Shown one piece after another: positions 41,506 to 51,142 of a DNA stretch of 64,000 nucleotides. This stretch comes from Microbulbifer pacificus (GTDB lineage Bacteria; Pseudomonadota; Gammaproteobacteria; Pseudomonadales; Cellvibrionaceae). A program made the translations under genes and the position numbers. The notes beneath the pieces are model-generated. The model made no database searches. It saw nothing but the letters and a program-made list of their open reading frames with translations, and was not told the DNA's origin. How positions within the stretch are numbered: the stretch's first letter is position 1; each line of letters starts with the position of its first letter. Where the stretch lies: positions 2,844,001-2,908,000 of the forward strand of contig NZ_CP137555.1 of NCBI RefSeq assembly GCF_033723955.1, read 5' to 3'.

Positions 41506-43563
41506 TCAAAAACGGTAGCTCGCCGAAAGTTTAATGTTGCGACCCGGCATATACAGTTCCTGGAACGCCACGCGGTATTCCTCATCTGCCAGGTTATCCA
41601 GCGCCAGGCCCAGTTTCAGGCCGTTCAGGCTGCCCGTGGCCGGCTCCCAGGTCACGTAGGCGTCCGCCAGTGTGTAGGCGTCAAATGTGCGGGCTTCACT
41701 TTCCGGCAGTTGTTCCTGGGCGGAAACCACCGAGGTGCGCAGGCCCGCTTTCAGGTCGCGCTGCAGGAAGTAATAGCCCAGATCCAGTACCCATTTGTCT
41801 GCGGGGATATTGCTCAGGTAACTGTCGTCGGAGAGATTGCGGCCCTCGGTCTGGCCGTAGCTCAGGCCCAGCTCGAGATTGTTCAACAGATAGTTGGCGC
41901 CCAGCTCGAAACCTTTCAGTTCCGCCTCGTCCACATTCCGGTAGGTGGTGTTCATGGGGAAACCGAACATCGGGTGCGGGTTTATCACCAGCTGCTCGAT
42001 AAAGTTGTCCACCTTGTTGCGGAACACGGTCGCGCTGGCGCTCAGCTGGTCGTTGCCATTCGCGAGGTCGCTGAAGGAAAAGTCTGCGCGCAACTCGGCG
42101 TTGCGGGCTTCTTCCGCCTCCAGGTCCGGGTTGGGGATAAAGGTGTTGGCGAGGAAGCCCAGTCCCATAAAACTGAAGTCGCCGTAGGCGTAGTGAGAGC
42201 CCTGGGTGTACATCTCCTCCACGCCCGGAGCGCGGAAGGCTTTGGCGTAGCTGGCGCTCAGGGTCATCCAGTCGGTTGCTTTGAGGGATGCGGCGAGGGA
42301 AGGGGACACCGCGGTGTCATCGCGGGTAGAGTCCGCCAGTTGCCGACTGCTGGCTTCAAAGCGGTCGTAGCGCACGCCCGGGGTCAGGGTGAAAACGTCG
42401 GCGAAGGAGAAATCCACCTGGGCGTAAACACCCAGTACGTCGGTGTCGGCATTCAGGTTGGCGGGACGGTTGTCGCCGTCGCGCACGGTGGTCACGTCGT
42501 CGTGATACCAGTCGATGCCATATACCCACTGGCCGCCGAGCGCTTGTGTGGCATTGGTGATGGCGATGCCGGTGGTTGCGACTTCGGTGTTGTCCTGTTG
42601 TCCGCTCTCACCCTGGGTGGGGCGGAATTCCTCGAACTGGGTGTCGTTGCGGTACAGGGTGAATTTGGATGTGTGTTTGCCTTCCAGCGCCTGCGCCAGG
42701 TAGTTGGCGGTTACGTTCTGGTCGGTGATATCGCGCTCCACCAGCGGCGAGCTGGTGCCCACTACGCTGTTGGGGTTGGAGGGCACGCCCTCTTCGCGGT
42801 TGTTGTGGCGCAATGAAATATCAAAGCGCTGGTTGTCGTTGACCTGAATGCCGCCGCGGGCGAGCAGCGCGGTGTTTTCACTGGCACTGTTGGCAAGCTC
42901 TTCGCCGTCGCCGATTTCCAGGTTGTCGTGATCGGATACGCTGCCGTTTACCAGGTAATCAACGCGGCCAGACTGGCCGTAAATCGCTGCACTGGTCTCG
43001 CTGGAGTCACCGTTACTGCCGAGTTCTTCTTTCAGGTAACCGCCAACCGTCTCGCCGCTTCTCAGCAGGTCTGCGGAGCTTTTTGTGGTCATTGCCACCA
43101 CGCCACCGACGGCACCGGAGCCCCACAGGCTGGAGGCGGGGCCTTTTTTCACTTCCACCTGCTTCAGCAATTCCGGATCCAACTGGTAAGTGCCGCGATG
43201 GCCGGAGTTGAAGTTCTGGCGCGCGCCGTCGATGGTCTGCAGTACGCGCCGACCAGACAGGCCGCGAATGTTTGGCGACTGGTTGGAGTAGCGGGGGCCG
43301 CCCTCCACCTGCACATTCGGTTCATATTTCAGCGCCTGGGCGATGGATTCCGGCTGCTGTTCGTCGAGTTGCATGCGCTCCACGACCACGGTGCGCGCGT
43401 CTTGTTCTCTGGCGGCCGGGTTGCGCTCGGCGGCAACCACCACTTCGCCAAACTGGATAACCGGCTGCTCGCCACCGCCGGCTTCCGCCAAGGCAGCGTT
43501 TGCGCCCAGCGCGACTACGGCGGCGGCCAGAGGGTTGAGGTTGAGAGTCTTGAATTGGCCCAT
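41506..43563 (-). CDS. TonB-dependent hemin/hemoglobin receptor
   Basis: A 685-residue outer-membrane receptor. Signal peptide (to about ALAEA), TonB-box-like FGEVVVAAER, plug (about 45-165, with IRGLSGRRVLQTIDGARQ), and a 22-strand barrel ending in IKLSASYRF. The heme-receptor signature is complete: FRAP (443-446), the probable heme-ligand H457 and NPDL (478-481). It imports heme from free hemin or hemoproteins, powered by the TonB-ExbB-ExbD set encoded divergently. First gene of the receptor-hutX-hugZ operon, with a Fur-box-like site upstream. Confidence 0.94.
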   Translation of the reverse strand: MGQFKTLNLNPLAAAVVALGANAALAEAGGGEQPVIQFGEVVVAAERNPAAREQDARTVVVERMQLDEQQPESIAQALKYEPNVQVEGGPRYSNQSPNIRGLSGRRVLQTIDGARQNFNSGHRGTYQLDPELLKQVEVKKGPASSLWGSGAVGGVVAMTTKSSADLLRSGETVGGYLKEELGSNGDSSETSAAIYGQSGRVDYLVNGSVSDHDNLEIGDGEELANSASENTALLARGGIQVNDNQRFDISLRHNNREEGVPSNPNSVVGTSSPLVERDITDQNVTANYLAQALEGKHTSKFTLYRNDTQFEEFRPTQGESGQQDNTEVATTGIAITNATQALGGQWVYGIDWYHDDVTTVRDGDNRPANLNADTDVLGVYAQVDFSFADVFTLTPGVRYDRFEASSRQLADSTRDDTAVSPSLAASLKATDWMTLSASYAKAFRAPGVEEMYTQGSHYAYGDFSFMGLGFLANTFIPNPDLEAEEARNAELRADFSFSDLANGNDQLSASATVFRNKVDNFIEQLVINPHPMFGFPMNTTYRNVDEAELKGFELGANYLLNNLELGLSYGQTEGRNLSDDSYLSNIPADKWVLDLGYYFLQRDLKAGLRTSVVSAQEQLPESEARTFDAYTLADAYVTWEPATGSLNGLKLGLALDNLADEEYRVAFQELYMPGRNIKLSASYRF

Positions 43564-43693
43564 GACGGTGCCCCCTTACAGAAAGTTGTCCATTTTTTGT
43601 TCGCAAAAATTTCCGCAATCATCCGCCCGCGGTGTGCCGGCCTTCGCTGCGAGTGCGTCGAATCATAGTCGCTTCAAATACAAATGCAATTGC

Positions 43694-43714
43694 AAATGCA
43701 AACAATTACTATTT
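43694..43714. promoter_or_regulatory. Probable Fur box in the divergent heme promoter region
   Basis: AAATGCAAACAATTACTATTT resembles the 21-bp Fur consensus of AAATGATAAT arms, with about 15 matching positions. It lies midway between the divergent receptor and tonB genes, and related TGCAATTGCA words are just upstream. Iron control is expected for this locus. Confidence 0.6.
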
Positions 43715-43824
43715 GAGTTTGTGCGTAGGGGTTGCTAATCTCTCGCTCATGCTGGGTCGATATGGGGTGGACGTGCCTGTTTGCCTTCGCATGGGTTTTT
43801 AAATTTCGTGGCTTGTGAATTTCT

Positions 43825-44556
43825 ATGGCGTCGATGGGCGCGGACAAGGGGAGCGTGAAATTGCGCCTGACAGTAATGCTCATCTGTTCCTTTGTGCTGC
43901 ACCTCTCGTTGTTGTGGGCGTTGTTGTGGGCGGCGCCGGCGCAGGAAGTTCAGGGCCCGTCTGGCACCGTGGCGCTGAAGCTGGGGCAGATGCGGCTGGC
44001 GACGGAAGTGACGCAACGGCAGTCGGCAGAAAAGCCGGCAGAACAAAAAAGCACTGCGAAGCCTGAGCCGGTAGCGCAGAGAGCGCCGGCCAAAGTGATT
44101 GCAAAAGAGCCGGTAAAAAAACAGTCGCTTAAACAGCAGGTCGCGCAAGTGTCGATGGAAAAAACACAGCCGATCGCCAATGAGGCCGTCACCAAGCCAG
44201 AGGCCAAAACAGATTCTGGTGCAGAGGCAAGCGTCGCCACGGCCCAGCAAAATACCCAGCAGAGTGTGAGCGAGGAGCCGGTGCTCATAGAGCGCCCGGC
44301 GTTTGCGAGTCCGCCCGGTGCGCCGGTATACCCGGAACTTGCGCGCCAGCGGCGTCAGCAGGGCACGGTGGTGGTTGAGGTGCAACTGGATCGCACCGGT
44401 GCGCAGGTGCTGCGCCGGTTACTGCAGTCCTCCGGCGTAGACAGTCTGGATGAGTCCGCACTCAACGCAGTGGCGAGCTGGGAATTCTTGCCCTACCGGG
44501 AGGGTGGGCGCGCGCGCCTCTCGCGGGTGCGGCTACCAATCCGCTTTTCCCTGTAA
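43825..44556 (+). CDS. tonB: TonB energy-transducing protein
   Basis: A 243-residue TonB. One N-terminal membrane helix (LICSFVLHLSLLWALLWAAP), a long Lys/Ala/Glu/Pro-containing periplasmic spacer (about 55-160) and a C-terminal TonB domain with GAPVYPELARQRRQQGTVVVEVQLDRTG and SALNAVASWEFLPYREGG. It transmits proton-motive energy to the heme receptor. ATG at 43825 is used, though a GTG at 43855 with AGGGGAG is possible. Spacer is less proline-rich than in E. coli TonB. First gene of the rightward heme operon. Confidence 0.92.
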   Translation: MASMGADKGSVKLRLTVMLICSFVLHLSLLWALLWAAPAQEVQGPSGTVALKLGQMRLATEVTQRQSAEKPAEQKSTAKPEPVAQRAPAKVIAKEPVKKQSLKQQVAQVSMEKTQPIANEAVTKPEAKTDSGAEASVATAQQNTQQSVSEEPVLIERPAFASPPGAPVYPELARQRRQQGTVVVEVQLDRTGAQVLRRLLQSSGVDSLDESALNAVASWEFLPYREGGRARLSRVRLPIRFSL

Positions 44557-44655
44557 AGCATTTAGCGGCGCGCGGCCGATGTAAAAACGCCGCAGCCAAA
44601 AAAAAAGCCGCGGCCAGTTAAATAAAACGCCGTTGGCAAATTAATAGAGTGCGAA

Positions 44656-45345
44656 ATGTTCGAGCATCAAACCTGGTCTGAATTTTTTTCCCAGCTCGGC
44701 CCCATGGGCTGGCCTTTGTTGCTGGCGTCTGCGCTGGCGTTGGCGGTGTTGGGGGAGCGTCTGTGGTTTCTGTTGGGCACGGCGCACCGCGGCATCAGCG
44801 GCTCATTCAAGCGTCTGCAATGTACCGCCGAATCCGATCTGGATGCGCTAGCGCGCGCGTGTGAACGCGAGCGCGCGCTGGCGAGCCGCGCCACCGCACT
44901 GCTGCTGCAGCACCGTAACGTTCACAAGCCGCAGCGCGAGGAGATCGCCGCGGTGTGGCTGCAGGACCAACGCCGCCAGCTGCACAGTGGCCTGCGCCTG
45001 CTGATGGTGATCGGTGTCATCAGCCCGCTGATGGGGCTACTGGGTACGGTGCTGGGGCTGATCGGTATGTTTGCCTGCATCGAAGGCAGCAGCGAGTCGG
45101 TGACCCCGGCGCTGCTGGCGGATGGCCTTGGCATGGCGTTGAGCACCACGGCCGCCGGCCTTGTAGTGGCGCTGCCGGCCATTGCCGGTGCGCACCTGCT
45201 GGCAATCTGGAGCGACCGCGTGGTGGCGGACCTGGAACACCTTTTCAACCGCGGCAACCTGTGGCTGCAGGGGCTGGATCCCTGCTGCAAAGGCCCGGAT
45301 GCGTGCGCGCGCGAAGCGGTCAACCTGGCGGTGCCGGCGCCGTGA
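44656..45345 (+). CDS. exbB: ExbB/TolQ-type proton channel subunit
   Basis: A 229-residue inner-membrane protein of the MotA/TolQ/ExbB family. Membrane helices are near residues 15-35 (PLLLASALALAVLG), 120-145 (LRLLMVIGVISPLMGLLGTVLGLIGMF) and 160-185 (GMALSTTAAGLVVALPAIAGAHLL); the last two hold the family's conserved Thr and Pro. It forms the ExbB5-ExbD2 motor that powers TonB. It ends in a GTGA overlap with exbD, so the two are translationally coupled. Confidence 0.93.
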   Translation: MFEHQTWSEFFSQLGPMGWPLLLASALALAVLGERLWFLLGTAHRGISGSFKRLQCTAESDLDALARACERERALASRATALLLQHRNVHKPQREEIAAVWLQDQRRQLHSGLRLLMVIGVISPLMGLLGTVLGLIGMFACIEGSSESVTPALLADGLGMALSTTAAGLVVALPAIAGAHLLAIWSDRVVADLEHLFNRGNLWLQGLDPCCKGPDACAREAVNLAVPAP

Positions 45346-45782
45346 TCAGCATCAATCCCGCGGGCCGGGGGGAGTTCTCCCTGGCCAATCTGGCACCGGA
45401 TCTGACGCCGCTGCTGGACATCATTTTCATCGTGCTGGTGTTCCTGCTGCTCACCGCGAATATGCGTCTGGCATCACTGCCCATGGACCTGCCTGCGAGT
45501 GAGCATGTGGCGGCGGTGTTGCCGGTGGACCCGCTCACCGTGTCGCTGTCCAATCGCGGCCCGGATCTTTGGGGCATAGACGATCGCCGCTACCGTTCGC
45601 AGGCGGAATTTGAGCAGGCACTGGTGGCCGCACTGGCGGCGGCGCCGGAGCGCCCGGTGGCGCTGGCCTCCGACCGCAATGTGCCGGTGCAGCGCATGCT
45701 GGATCTGTTGGCGTTGCTGCAGAAGCGGGGGGTGGAAGTGGCCGAGATTGCGCTGCAGCCCGGCGCCGCCCACTCACCGTAA
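45342..45782 (+). CDS. exbD: ExbD/TolR biopolymer transport protein
   Basis: A 146-residue protein with a GTG start overlapping the exbB stop by 4 bases. A single membrane helix carries the proton-binding Asp in LAPDLTPLLDIIFIVLVFLL, the ExbD/TolR signature, followed by a periplasmic domain ending in RMLDLLALLQKRGVEVAEIAL. It works with ExbB to energise TonB. It directly precedes the heme ABC transporter genes. Confidence 0.93.
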   Translation: MISINPAGRGEFSLANLAPDLTPLLDIIFIVLVFLLLTANMRLASLPMDLPASEHVAAVLPVDPLTVSLSNRGPDLWGIDDRRYRSQAEFEQALVAALAAAPERPVALASDRNVPVQRMLDLLALLQKRGVEVAEIALQPGAAHSP

Positions 45783-45824
45783 ATCGTTTGCCATAACCAC
45801 TGTTTAATCGACTGGATTCGAAAC

Positions 45825-46691
45825 ATGAGATTTTCCATGCCCCGACTGCCGAAGTGCTCGCTGTACCACTGGATCTTTGTCGCTGCGCTGATGTTTAGCG
45901 GCAGCGCCGCCGCTGCGGCGCCGGAGCGGGTGATCAGTGCCGGTCACTCCATCACCGAACTGGTACTGGCGCTGGGGGGCGGCGACAGCCTGATCGCGGT
46001 GGATTCTTCCACCCGTCTGCCGGCGGATTTTCGCCCGCTGCCGGTGGTGGGTTATTACCGGCAATTGCCGGTGGAGGGCCTGTTGGCGCAGAACCCGCAG
46101 TTACTGGTGGGGGGCGACCATATGGGGCCTGCGAATACCCTGAAGTTGTTACAGGAGTCCGGGGTAAGTGTGTTGCAGTTGCCGGAAGCGGAAACTGGCG
46201 AACAGCTACTGGAAAACATTGATCGACTTTCTTCGGCGCTGGAAAAGCCGGCGGCGGCAATCAAACGGCAGGTAGCGGATCAACTGCGATCCCTGAAGCT
46301 TGCCAGTAAAGCGTTGGCGCAGCCGCCGCGAGTTCTGTTCGTGCGCGCGCAGCAGGGGCGCGGCCTTAAGGCCGCGGGGACGGGCACCAGCCCGGACAGC
46401 CTGATCCGCCTTGCCGGCGGTGTGAATACGGTGGACTTCGACGGTTATAAACAATTGTCGGATGAGGCGCTGCTGGAACTGCGTCCGGACTGGATTCTGT
46501 TTTCCAGCGACCAGGCAGAGCAGTTGCAAAACGGCTCGGCACTGCTGGAGTGGCAGCCCCTGTTGAAGCTGACTCCTGCGGGCAGGCGCGGTGCTTTCCT
46601 TTCCGTGGATGGTTATGCACTGCTGGGAGGGATTGGTCTCGCCAGCCTCAAGGAAGCAAAAACACTGAACGAAAAATTATCCGCTCGGTGA
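45825..46691 (+). CDS. hmuT: Periplasmic hemin-binding protein
   Basis: A 288-residue class III solute-binding protein. Signal peptide (to about GSAAAAA), then ERVISAGHSITELVLALGGGDSLIAVDSSTRLP, typical of HmuT/HutB/ShuT. VVGYYRQLPVEGLLAQNPQLLVGGDHMGP supplies the conserved Tyr that ligates heme. It hands heme from the receptor to HmuUV. The gap to exbD is 42 bp and to hmuU 36 bp. It starts at ATG 45825, with ATG 45837 as an alternative. Confidence 0.92.
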   Translation: MRFSMPRLPKCSLYHWIFVAALMFSGSAAAAAPERVISAGHSITELVLALGGGDSLIAVDSSTRLPADFRPLPVVGYYRQLPVEGLLAQNPQLLVGGDHMGPANTLKLLQESGVSVLQLPEAETGEQLLENIDRLSSALEKPAAAIKRQVADQLRSLKLASKALAQPPRVLFVRAQQGRGLKAAGTGTSPDSLIRLAGGVNTVDFDGYKQLSDEALLELRPDWILFSSDQAEQLQNGSALLEWQPLLKLTPAGRRGAFLSVDGYALLGGIGLASLKEAKTLNEKLSAR

Positions 46692-46727
46692 TTTCGCCGT
46701 AGTTGGATTGATAGAGGTATCGCGCCG

Positions 46728-47789
46728 ATGGAATTTCGCCTGAGTGATAAAAGCCTGTTGCCGACACTGATCGCACTGCTGCTGGTGGGCAGCTGCGTGT
46801 CGCTGGGGGCAGGCGCAATGACCATCGGTTGGCGGGATGTATTGAGCGGTTTGATGCACTGGAGCTGGCCGGGCTTTCTGAATTTCGATGTACCCGAACA
46901 GTACGCGCTGGTACTCGGCGAAATTCGCCTGCCGCGCCTGCTGTTGGGGTTGATTGTCGGTGGCACCCTTGGGCTCTGCGGTGCAGTGATGCAGGGGTTG
47001 TTCCGCAACCCGCTGGCGGACCCGGGGATTATCGGTGTATCCGCCGGTGCCGGTGTGGGCGCTGCACTGGTGCTGGTGTTTGCCAGTGGAGCGGCGCTGA
47101 CCACCTTTGCCGGTGGACTGTTCACGGATCTGCACTGGCTGCTGTTGCCGGCGGCGGCGAGCCTCGGTGGGGCGCTTTCCACCTGGCTGGTGTACCGCCT
47201 GGGTGATCGCGGCAAATCGGTGGTGATGATGTTGCTGGCGGGGGTCGCCATTAATGCACTGGCCGGCGCCGCCATCGGCCTGCTCAACTACGTGGCGGAC
47301 GACCGCGCGTTGCGGGATATCACCCTGTGGCAGATGGGCAATCTGGGTGGTGCCACCTGGGGGGCGGTGGCAATGTCTGCGCTGGTACTGGTGATCGCCG
47401 CTGCGCTGCTGTGGCGGCGGGCGCCGGCGCTGAATGCACTGCTGTTGGGGGAGTCGGAGGCCCGTCATCTGGGGGTGGATGTGATGCGGCTCAAGCAGTT
47501 GATGATTGTGTTGACCGCCGTGGCCATGGGCACTGCGGTTTCCGCGGTAGGCATGATCGGCTTTATCGGTCTGGTGGTTCCGCACACCATGCGCCTGCTG
47601 CGCGGGCCGGACTACCGCTTTCTGCTGCCTTACTGTGTGCTCGCCGGTGGCCTGTTGCTGGTACTGGCGGACACCGCGGCGCGCACCCTGGTAGCACCGG
47701 CGGAAATGCCGGTGGGTATTCTCACCGCGATACTGGGTGCGCCGTTTTTTATTTACCTGCTGTGGCAACAGCGCCGACAGATTTTTTAG
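46728..47789 (+). CDS. hmuU: Hemin ABC transporter permease
   Basis: A 353-residue FecCD-family permease with about ten membrane helices. Characteristic blocks are LGEIRLPRLLLGLIVGGTLGLCGAVMQGLFRNPLADPGIIGVSAGAGVGA and VSAVGMIGFIGLVVPHTMRLLRGPDYRFLLP. It forms the inner-membrane channel for heme with HmuV as the ATPase and HmuT as the donor. GAGG precedes the start. Only 9 bp separate it from hmuV. Confidence 0.94.
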   Translation: MEFRLSDKSLLPTLIALLLVGSCVSLGAGAMTIGWRDVLSGLMHWSWPGFLNFDVPEQYALVLGEIRLPRLLLGLIVGGTLGLCGAVMQGLFRNPLADPGIIGVSAGAGVGAALVLVFASGAALTTFAGGLFTDLHWLLLPAAASLGGALSTWLVYRLGDRGKSVVMMLLAGVAINALAGAAIGLLNYVADDRALRDITLWQMGNLGGATWGAVAMSALVLVIAAALLWRRAPALNALLLGESEARHLGVDVMRLKQLMIVLTAVAMGTAVSAVGMIGFIGLVVPHTMRLLRGPDYRFLLPYCVLAGGLLLVLADTAARTLVAPAEMPVGILTAILGAPFFIYLLWQQRRQIF

Positions 47790-47798
47790 GAAGGCGCC

Positions 47799-48581
47799 GT
47801 GCCGCTAGAAATTTCCAAGCTCGAAATAAAATATCCGCGCGCGGCATCGCCGCTGCTACACCAAATTTCCCTGGATTTCGCCTGCGGTGAAGTGACCGCG
47901 CTGCTCGGTCCCAATGGCTGCGGCAAGACATCTCTACTGCGCGCCATCAGTGGCGAGCTGGATTTCCGCGGTCGCGTCCAGCTGTTCGGGCGCCCGCAGG
48001 CAGACTGGTTTCGCAGCCCGCAGGATCGCCTGGCCCTCGCGCGCCGCTATGGCCTGCTGCCCCAGCACTCGAATCTCAACTTTGCGTTTACCTGCCGCGA
48101 GGTGGTGCAGCTCGGCCTGGCCCCCGGCAGTTTGTCGCGGGCAGAGCAGGGGGAGCGCATCGAGCGCTTTATGCGGCGCACGGACGTGTGGCAGCTGCGC
48201 GCCCGGCTTTTCCCCAGTCTCTCCGGCGGTGAAAAACAGCGGGTGCAATTGGCGCGGGTGCTGGCGCAACTGAGCCTTGGAGCCGCCGGCGACGCAAAGA
48301 TCCTGCTGCTGGATGAACCCACCTCCGCCCTGGATCTCAAACACCAGCACCAGGTTCTGGCGCTGGCGAGGGAAGTCGCCAGAGAAAACACCGCAGTAGT
48401 TGCGGTACTCCATGATCTCAACCTCGCCGCCCGCTACGCCGACCGCCTGGTGATGTTGGCCGACGGCCGGGTACAGGCCGACGGCACCCCCGCCGAGCTG
48501 CTGCAGCCGGAACTGGTTGAGCGGGTTTACGGTTACCGCGGGCAGCTGGTGAACATGGCTGGTTACCGTGCACTGCTGTAA
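47799..48581 (+). CDS. hmuV: Hemin ABC transporter ATP-binding protein
   Basis: A 260-residue ABC ATPase. Walker A LLGPNGCGKTSLLRAI, signature PSLSGGEKQRVQLARVLAQL, Walker B ILLLDEPTSALD and switch His in VLHDLNLAARYADRLVML. It starts with GTG behind AGGAAGG. It is the last gene of the rightward heme operon tonB-exbB-exbD-hmuTUV. Confidence 0.94.
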   Translation: MPLEISKLEIKYPRAASPLLHQISLDFACGEVTALLGPNGCGKTSLLRAISGELDFRGRVQLFGRPQADWFRSPQDRLALARRYGLLPQHSNLNFAFTCREVVQLGLAPGSLSRAEQGERIERFMRRTDVWQLRARLFPSLSGGEKQRVQLARVLAQLSLGAAGDAKILLLDEPTSALDLKHQHQVLALAREVARENTAVVAVLHDLNLAARYADRLVMLADGRVQADGTPAELLQPELVERVYGYRGQLVNMAGYRALL

Positions 48582-48671
48582 TGCGGTGTAATCCCAAAGC
48601 GCTATCTGCCCCAGATGGTTTCAAATAGAATGCCGCCACCAAAAACAACGTATAAACATTTTGGGGTTTTT

Positions 48672-49181
48672 ATGATGAAGAAAGCGTTTGCTGTCGCTGC
48701 GCTGGTTTGCTGTTCCGCAGCTGCTCAGGCGTCGGAAGGTGGTTACTGGGGTGGCGTGGGCGGCATCATGAACGTCGATATTGATGGCGACAATCCGTTC
48801 AACGCCGGTGTGCGCGCCGGTTACAACTGGGCTTCCGGTTGGGGTGTCGAGGGTGAGCTGACCGGTTCCCTGGCTGATGGTAAAGCGGAGTACCGCTACT
48901 GGGGCGGGAACTACGGTGTGGATTACTCCATTACCACGCTCGCGGCATACGGAACTTACCGAAGCAGTGGCCAGATATACTTCAAAGGCAAGCTGGGTGT
49001 CCTGAGCGAAACCGTCAAATTTTCTGACGATGGCGACAGTTACAGCGAGAGCGACAGCGGCCTGTCACTGGGTCTGGGCGCAGGTTTTAACCTCAGCGAC
49101 AACCTGAACCTGGAAGCTGAATACACGGTAGTGGAAGAGGACGTAGGATTTTTCTCCGGTTCTCTGGTTTTCCGTTTCTGA
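48672..49181 (+). CDS. Small outer-membrane beta-barrel protein
   Basis: A 169-residue protein with a signal peptide (MMKKAFAVAALVCCSAAAQA) and a barrel-like mature part with Gly- and aromatic-rich strands (GGYWGGVGGIMNVDI, NAGVRAGYNWASGWGVEGELTG, LSLGLGAGFNLSDNLNLEAEY) ending in SLVFRF, an outer-membrane assembly signal. It resembles the OmpX/OmpA-like porin-family barrels. Function unknown. Starts at 48672 or 48675 are equally possible. A terminator follows. Confidence 0.8.
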   Translation: MMKKAFAVAALVCCSAAAQASEGGYWGGVGGIMNVDIDGDNPFNAGVRAGYNWASGWGVEGELTGSLADGKAEYRYWGGNYGVDYSITTLAAYGTYRSSGQIYFKGKLGVLSETVKFSDDGDSYSESDSGLSLGLGAGFNLSDNLNLEAEYTVVEEDVGFFSGSLVFRF

Positions 49182-49206
49182 TTTTTATTGGTCACTCGAC
49201 CAACCA

Positions 49207-49231
49207 AAACGCGGCTTTCAGGCCGCGTTTT
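49207..49231 (+). terminator. Terminator after the beta-barrel protein gene
   Basis: AAAACGCGGC arm, TTTCAG loop region, GCCGCGTTTT arm with a short T run. Confidence 0.8.
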
Positions 49232-49476
49232 GCATTCTGGGCACTCGGGTCCAGCGGGGCAGCGGGTGCCAGTGACTGGCGCATCTCCCGGGCCCTTCCC
49301 AACTTGAATAAAGCCCGGTGCTGAATTGAATTTGTTTCACGTGCACCCTTTGCACCGCGGGCTACCCCTTGGTGTACAATGCGCGCCTTTCTGGGGCGGG
49401 CCGGTCACAATCAGGTCGGTAAATGCCCTGGTCGAGATTATGCTTGCGCGATCTGCGCCTTATCCGAGGGAATACC

Positions 49477-50742
49477 ATGTTTGATAAATCAGTGACTCTT
49501 GCCTCTTACGACGCCGAGCTGTGGGATGCGATTCAGGACGAAGACCGCCGCCAGGAAGAACACATCGAGCTGATTGCCTCGGAAAACTACACCAGCCCGC
49601 AGGTAATGGAAGCCCAGGGCACCAGCCTGACCAACAAGTACGCGGAAGGCTACCCGGGCAAGCGCTACTACGGTGGCTGTGAGTACGTCGACAAGGTTGA
49701 GACCCTGGCCATCGAACGCGCCAAGGCACTGTTCGGCGCCGACTACGCCAACGTCCAGCCGCACTCCGGCTCCCAGGCCAACGCCGCGGTTTACCAGGCG
49801 CTGTGCGCCCCCGGCGACACCGTGCTGGGCATGAGCCTGGCCCACGGTGGTCACCTGACCCACGGTGCCAAGGTCAACTTCTCCGGCAAGATCTACAACG
49901 CAGTGCAGTACGGCCTGAACCCGGAAACCGGCGAAGTGGATTACGAAGAAGTGGAGCGCTTGGCGCTGGAGCACAAGCCGAAGATGATCGTGGCCGGCTT
50001 CTCCGCCTACAGCCGCATCATGGACTGGGCCAAGTTCCGCACCATCGCCGATAAAGTTGGCGCCTACCTGATGGTGGACATGGCGCACGTGGCCGGTCTG
50101 GTGGCCGCGGGTGTTTACCCGTCGCCGGTCCCGCACGCGGACGTGGTGACCTCCACCACCCACAAGACCCTGCGCGGTCCCCGCGGCGGCATCATCATTG
50201 CCAAGGCCAATGAAGAGATCGAGAAGAAGCTGAACAGCGCGGTGTTCCCGGGCGGTCAGGGCGGCCCGCTGATGCACGTGATCGCGGCCAAGGCAGTTTC
50301 CTTCAAGGAAGCCATGAGCCCCGAGTACAAGGCTTACCAGAAAAAGGTAGTGGAAAACGCCCGCGCCATGGCCGAGACCTTCCTGGATCGCGGCATCAAT
50401 ATCGTGTCCGGCGGTACCGACGACCACCTGATGCTGGTGGACCTGATCGGCAAGGAATACACCGGTAAGGATGCGGACGAAGCCCTCGGCAACGCCAACA
50501 TCACCGTGAACAAGAACGCCGTTCCCAACGACCCGCGCTCCCCGTTCATCACCAGCGGCCTGCGCGTTGGTACCCCGGCCATCACCACCCGCGGCTTCGG
50601 TGTGGAAGAGACCAAGCAGCTGACCAACTGGATCTGCGACATTCTCGACGCACTGGAGAAGGGCAACGCCGACGCGACCATCGCGGAAGTGAAAGCCAAG
50701 GTGCTGGAAATCTGCGCCAAGTTCCCGGTATACAAGGGCTGA
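49477..50742 (+). CDS. glyA: Serine hydroxymethyltransferase
   Basis: A 421-residue PLP enzyme that interconverts serine and glycine, loading one-carbon units on tetrahydrofolate. [65 protein letters not shown] and the PLP-Lys motif [12 protein letters not shown] are all present. The start at 49477 follows CGAGGGAAT; an upstream in-frame GTG at 49423 is not needed. A TACAAT-like -10 hexamer lies near 49374-49379. Single gene with its own terminator. Confidence 0.97.
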   Translation: MFDKSVTLASYDAELWDAIQDEDRRQEEHIELIASENYTSPQVMEAQGTSLTNKYAEGYPGKRYYGGCEYVDKVETLAIERAKALFGADYANVQPHSGSQANAAVYQALCAPGDTVLGMSLAHGGHLTHGAKVNFSGKIYNAVQYGLNPETGEVDYEEVERLALEHKPKMIVAGFSAYSRIMDWAKFRTIADKVGAYLMVDMAHVAGLVAAGVYPSPVPHADVVTSTTHKTLRGPRGGIIIAKANEEIEKKLNSAVFPGGQGGPLMHVIAAKAVSFKEAMSPEYKAYQKKVVENARAMAETFLDRGINIVSGGTDDHLMLVDLIGKEYTGKDADEALGNANITVNKNAVPNDPRSPFITSGLRVGTPAITTRGFGVEETKQLTNWICDILDALEKGNADATIAEVKAKVLEICAKFPVYKG

Positions 50743-50771
50743 AACACCTGCCCAGGCTAACCCCAGCCCAC

Positions 50772-50802
50772 AAAAAAGCGACTCCTCGGAGTCGCTTTTT
50801 TT
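50772..50802 (+). terminator. Terminator after glyA
   Basis: Six A, GCGACTCC stem, TC loop, GGAGTCGC stem and seven T. Confidence 0.92.
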
Positions 50803-51142
50803 ATGTCTATTTCGACCACTGCCGTATTTGTTGTTTTTAGCGCTACATCCATTGGTGTCAGATGGGGTCGGTTTGGTCACTTTCCACCTTCTGGCAATTT
50901 GTTAGATCAATATTTCTGTATTTGCCTTTCATTTGATTTTTTATTCGATTTTCAGTGGGTTCGACTGTAGAATTGCGCGCTTATATAGCAAATGTGAATA
51001 AGTCGGTTGTCATTTATTTCGAAGTGCGCATGCTTCTTGCTGCATCGGCGCGCCTCAAAAATTAACCGTGGACAACAAAAAAATCTAATCCACGGCCCTG
51101 CGGTTTTTGGGTCGGAACATTACCTGGCTGTAGGAGAACAAC
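50803..51142 (+). promoter_or_regulatory. Upstream region of the amine oxidase gene
   Basis: About 340 bp without a gene and with an AT-rich block at 50900-51010 that probably holds the promoter. A TAGGAG ribosome site lies before the ATG at 51143. No operator recognised. Confidence 0.4.

Noticed and set aside
49489..50880. 463-residue open frame antisense to glyA
   Set aside because: A shadow of glyA, caused by high GC at third codon positions.
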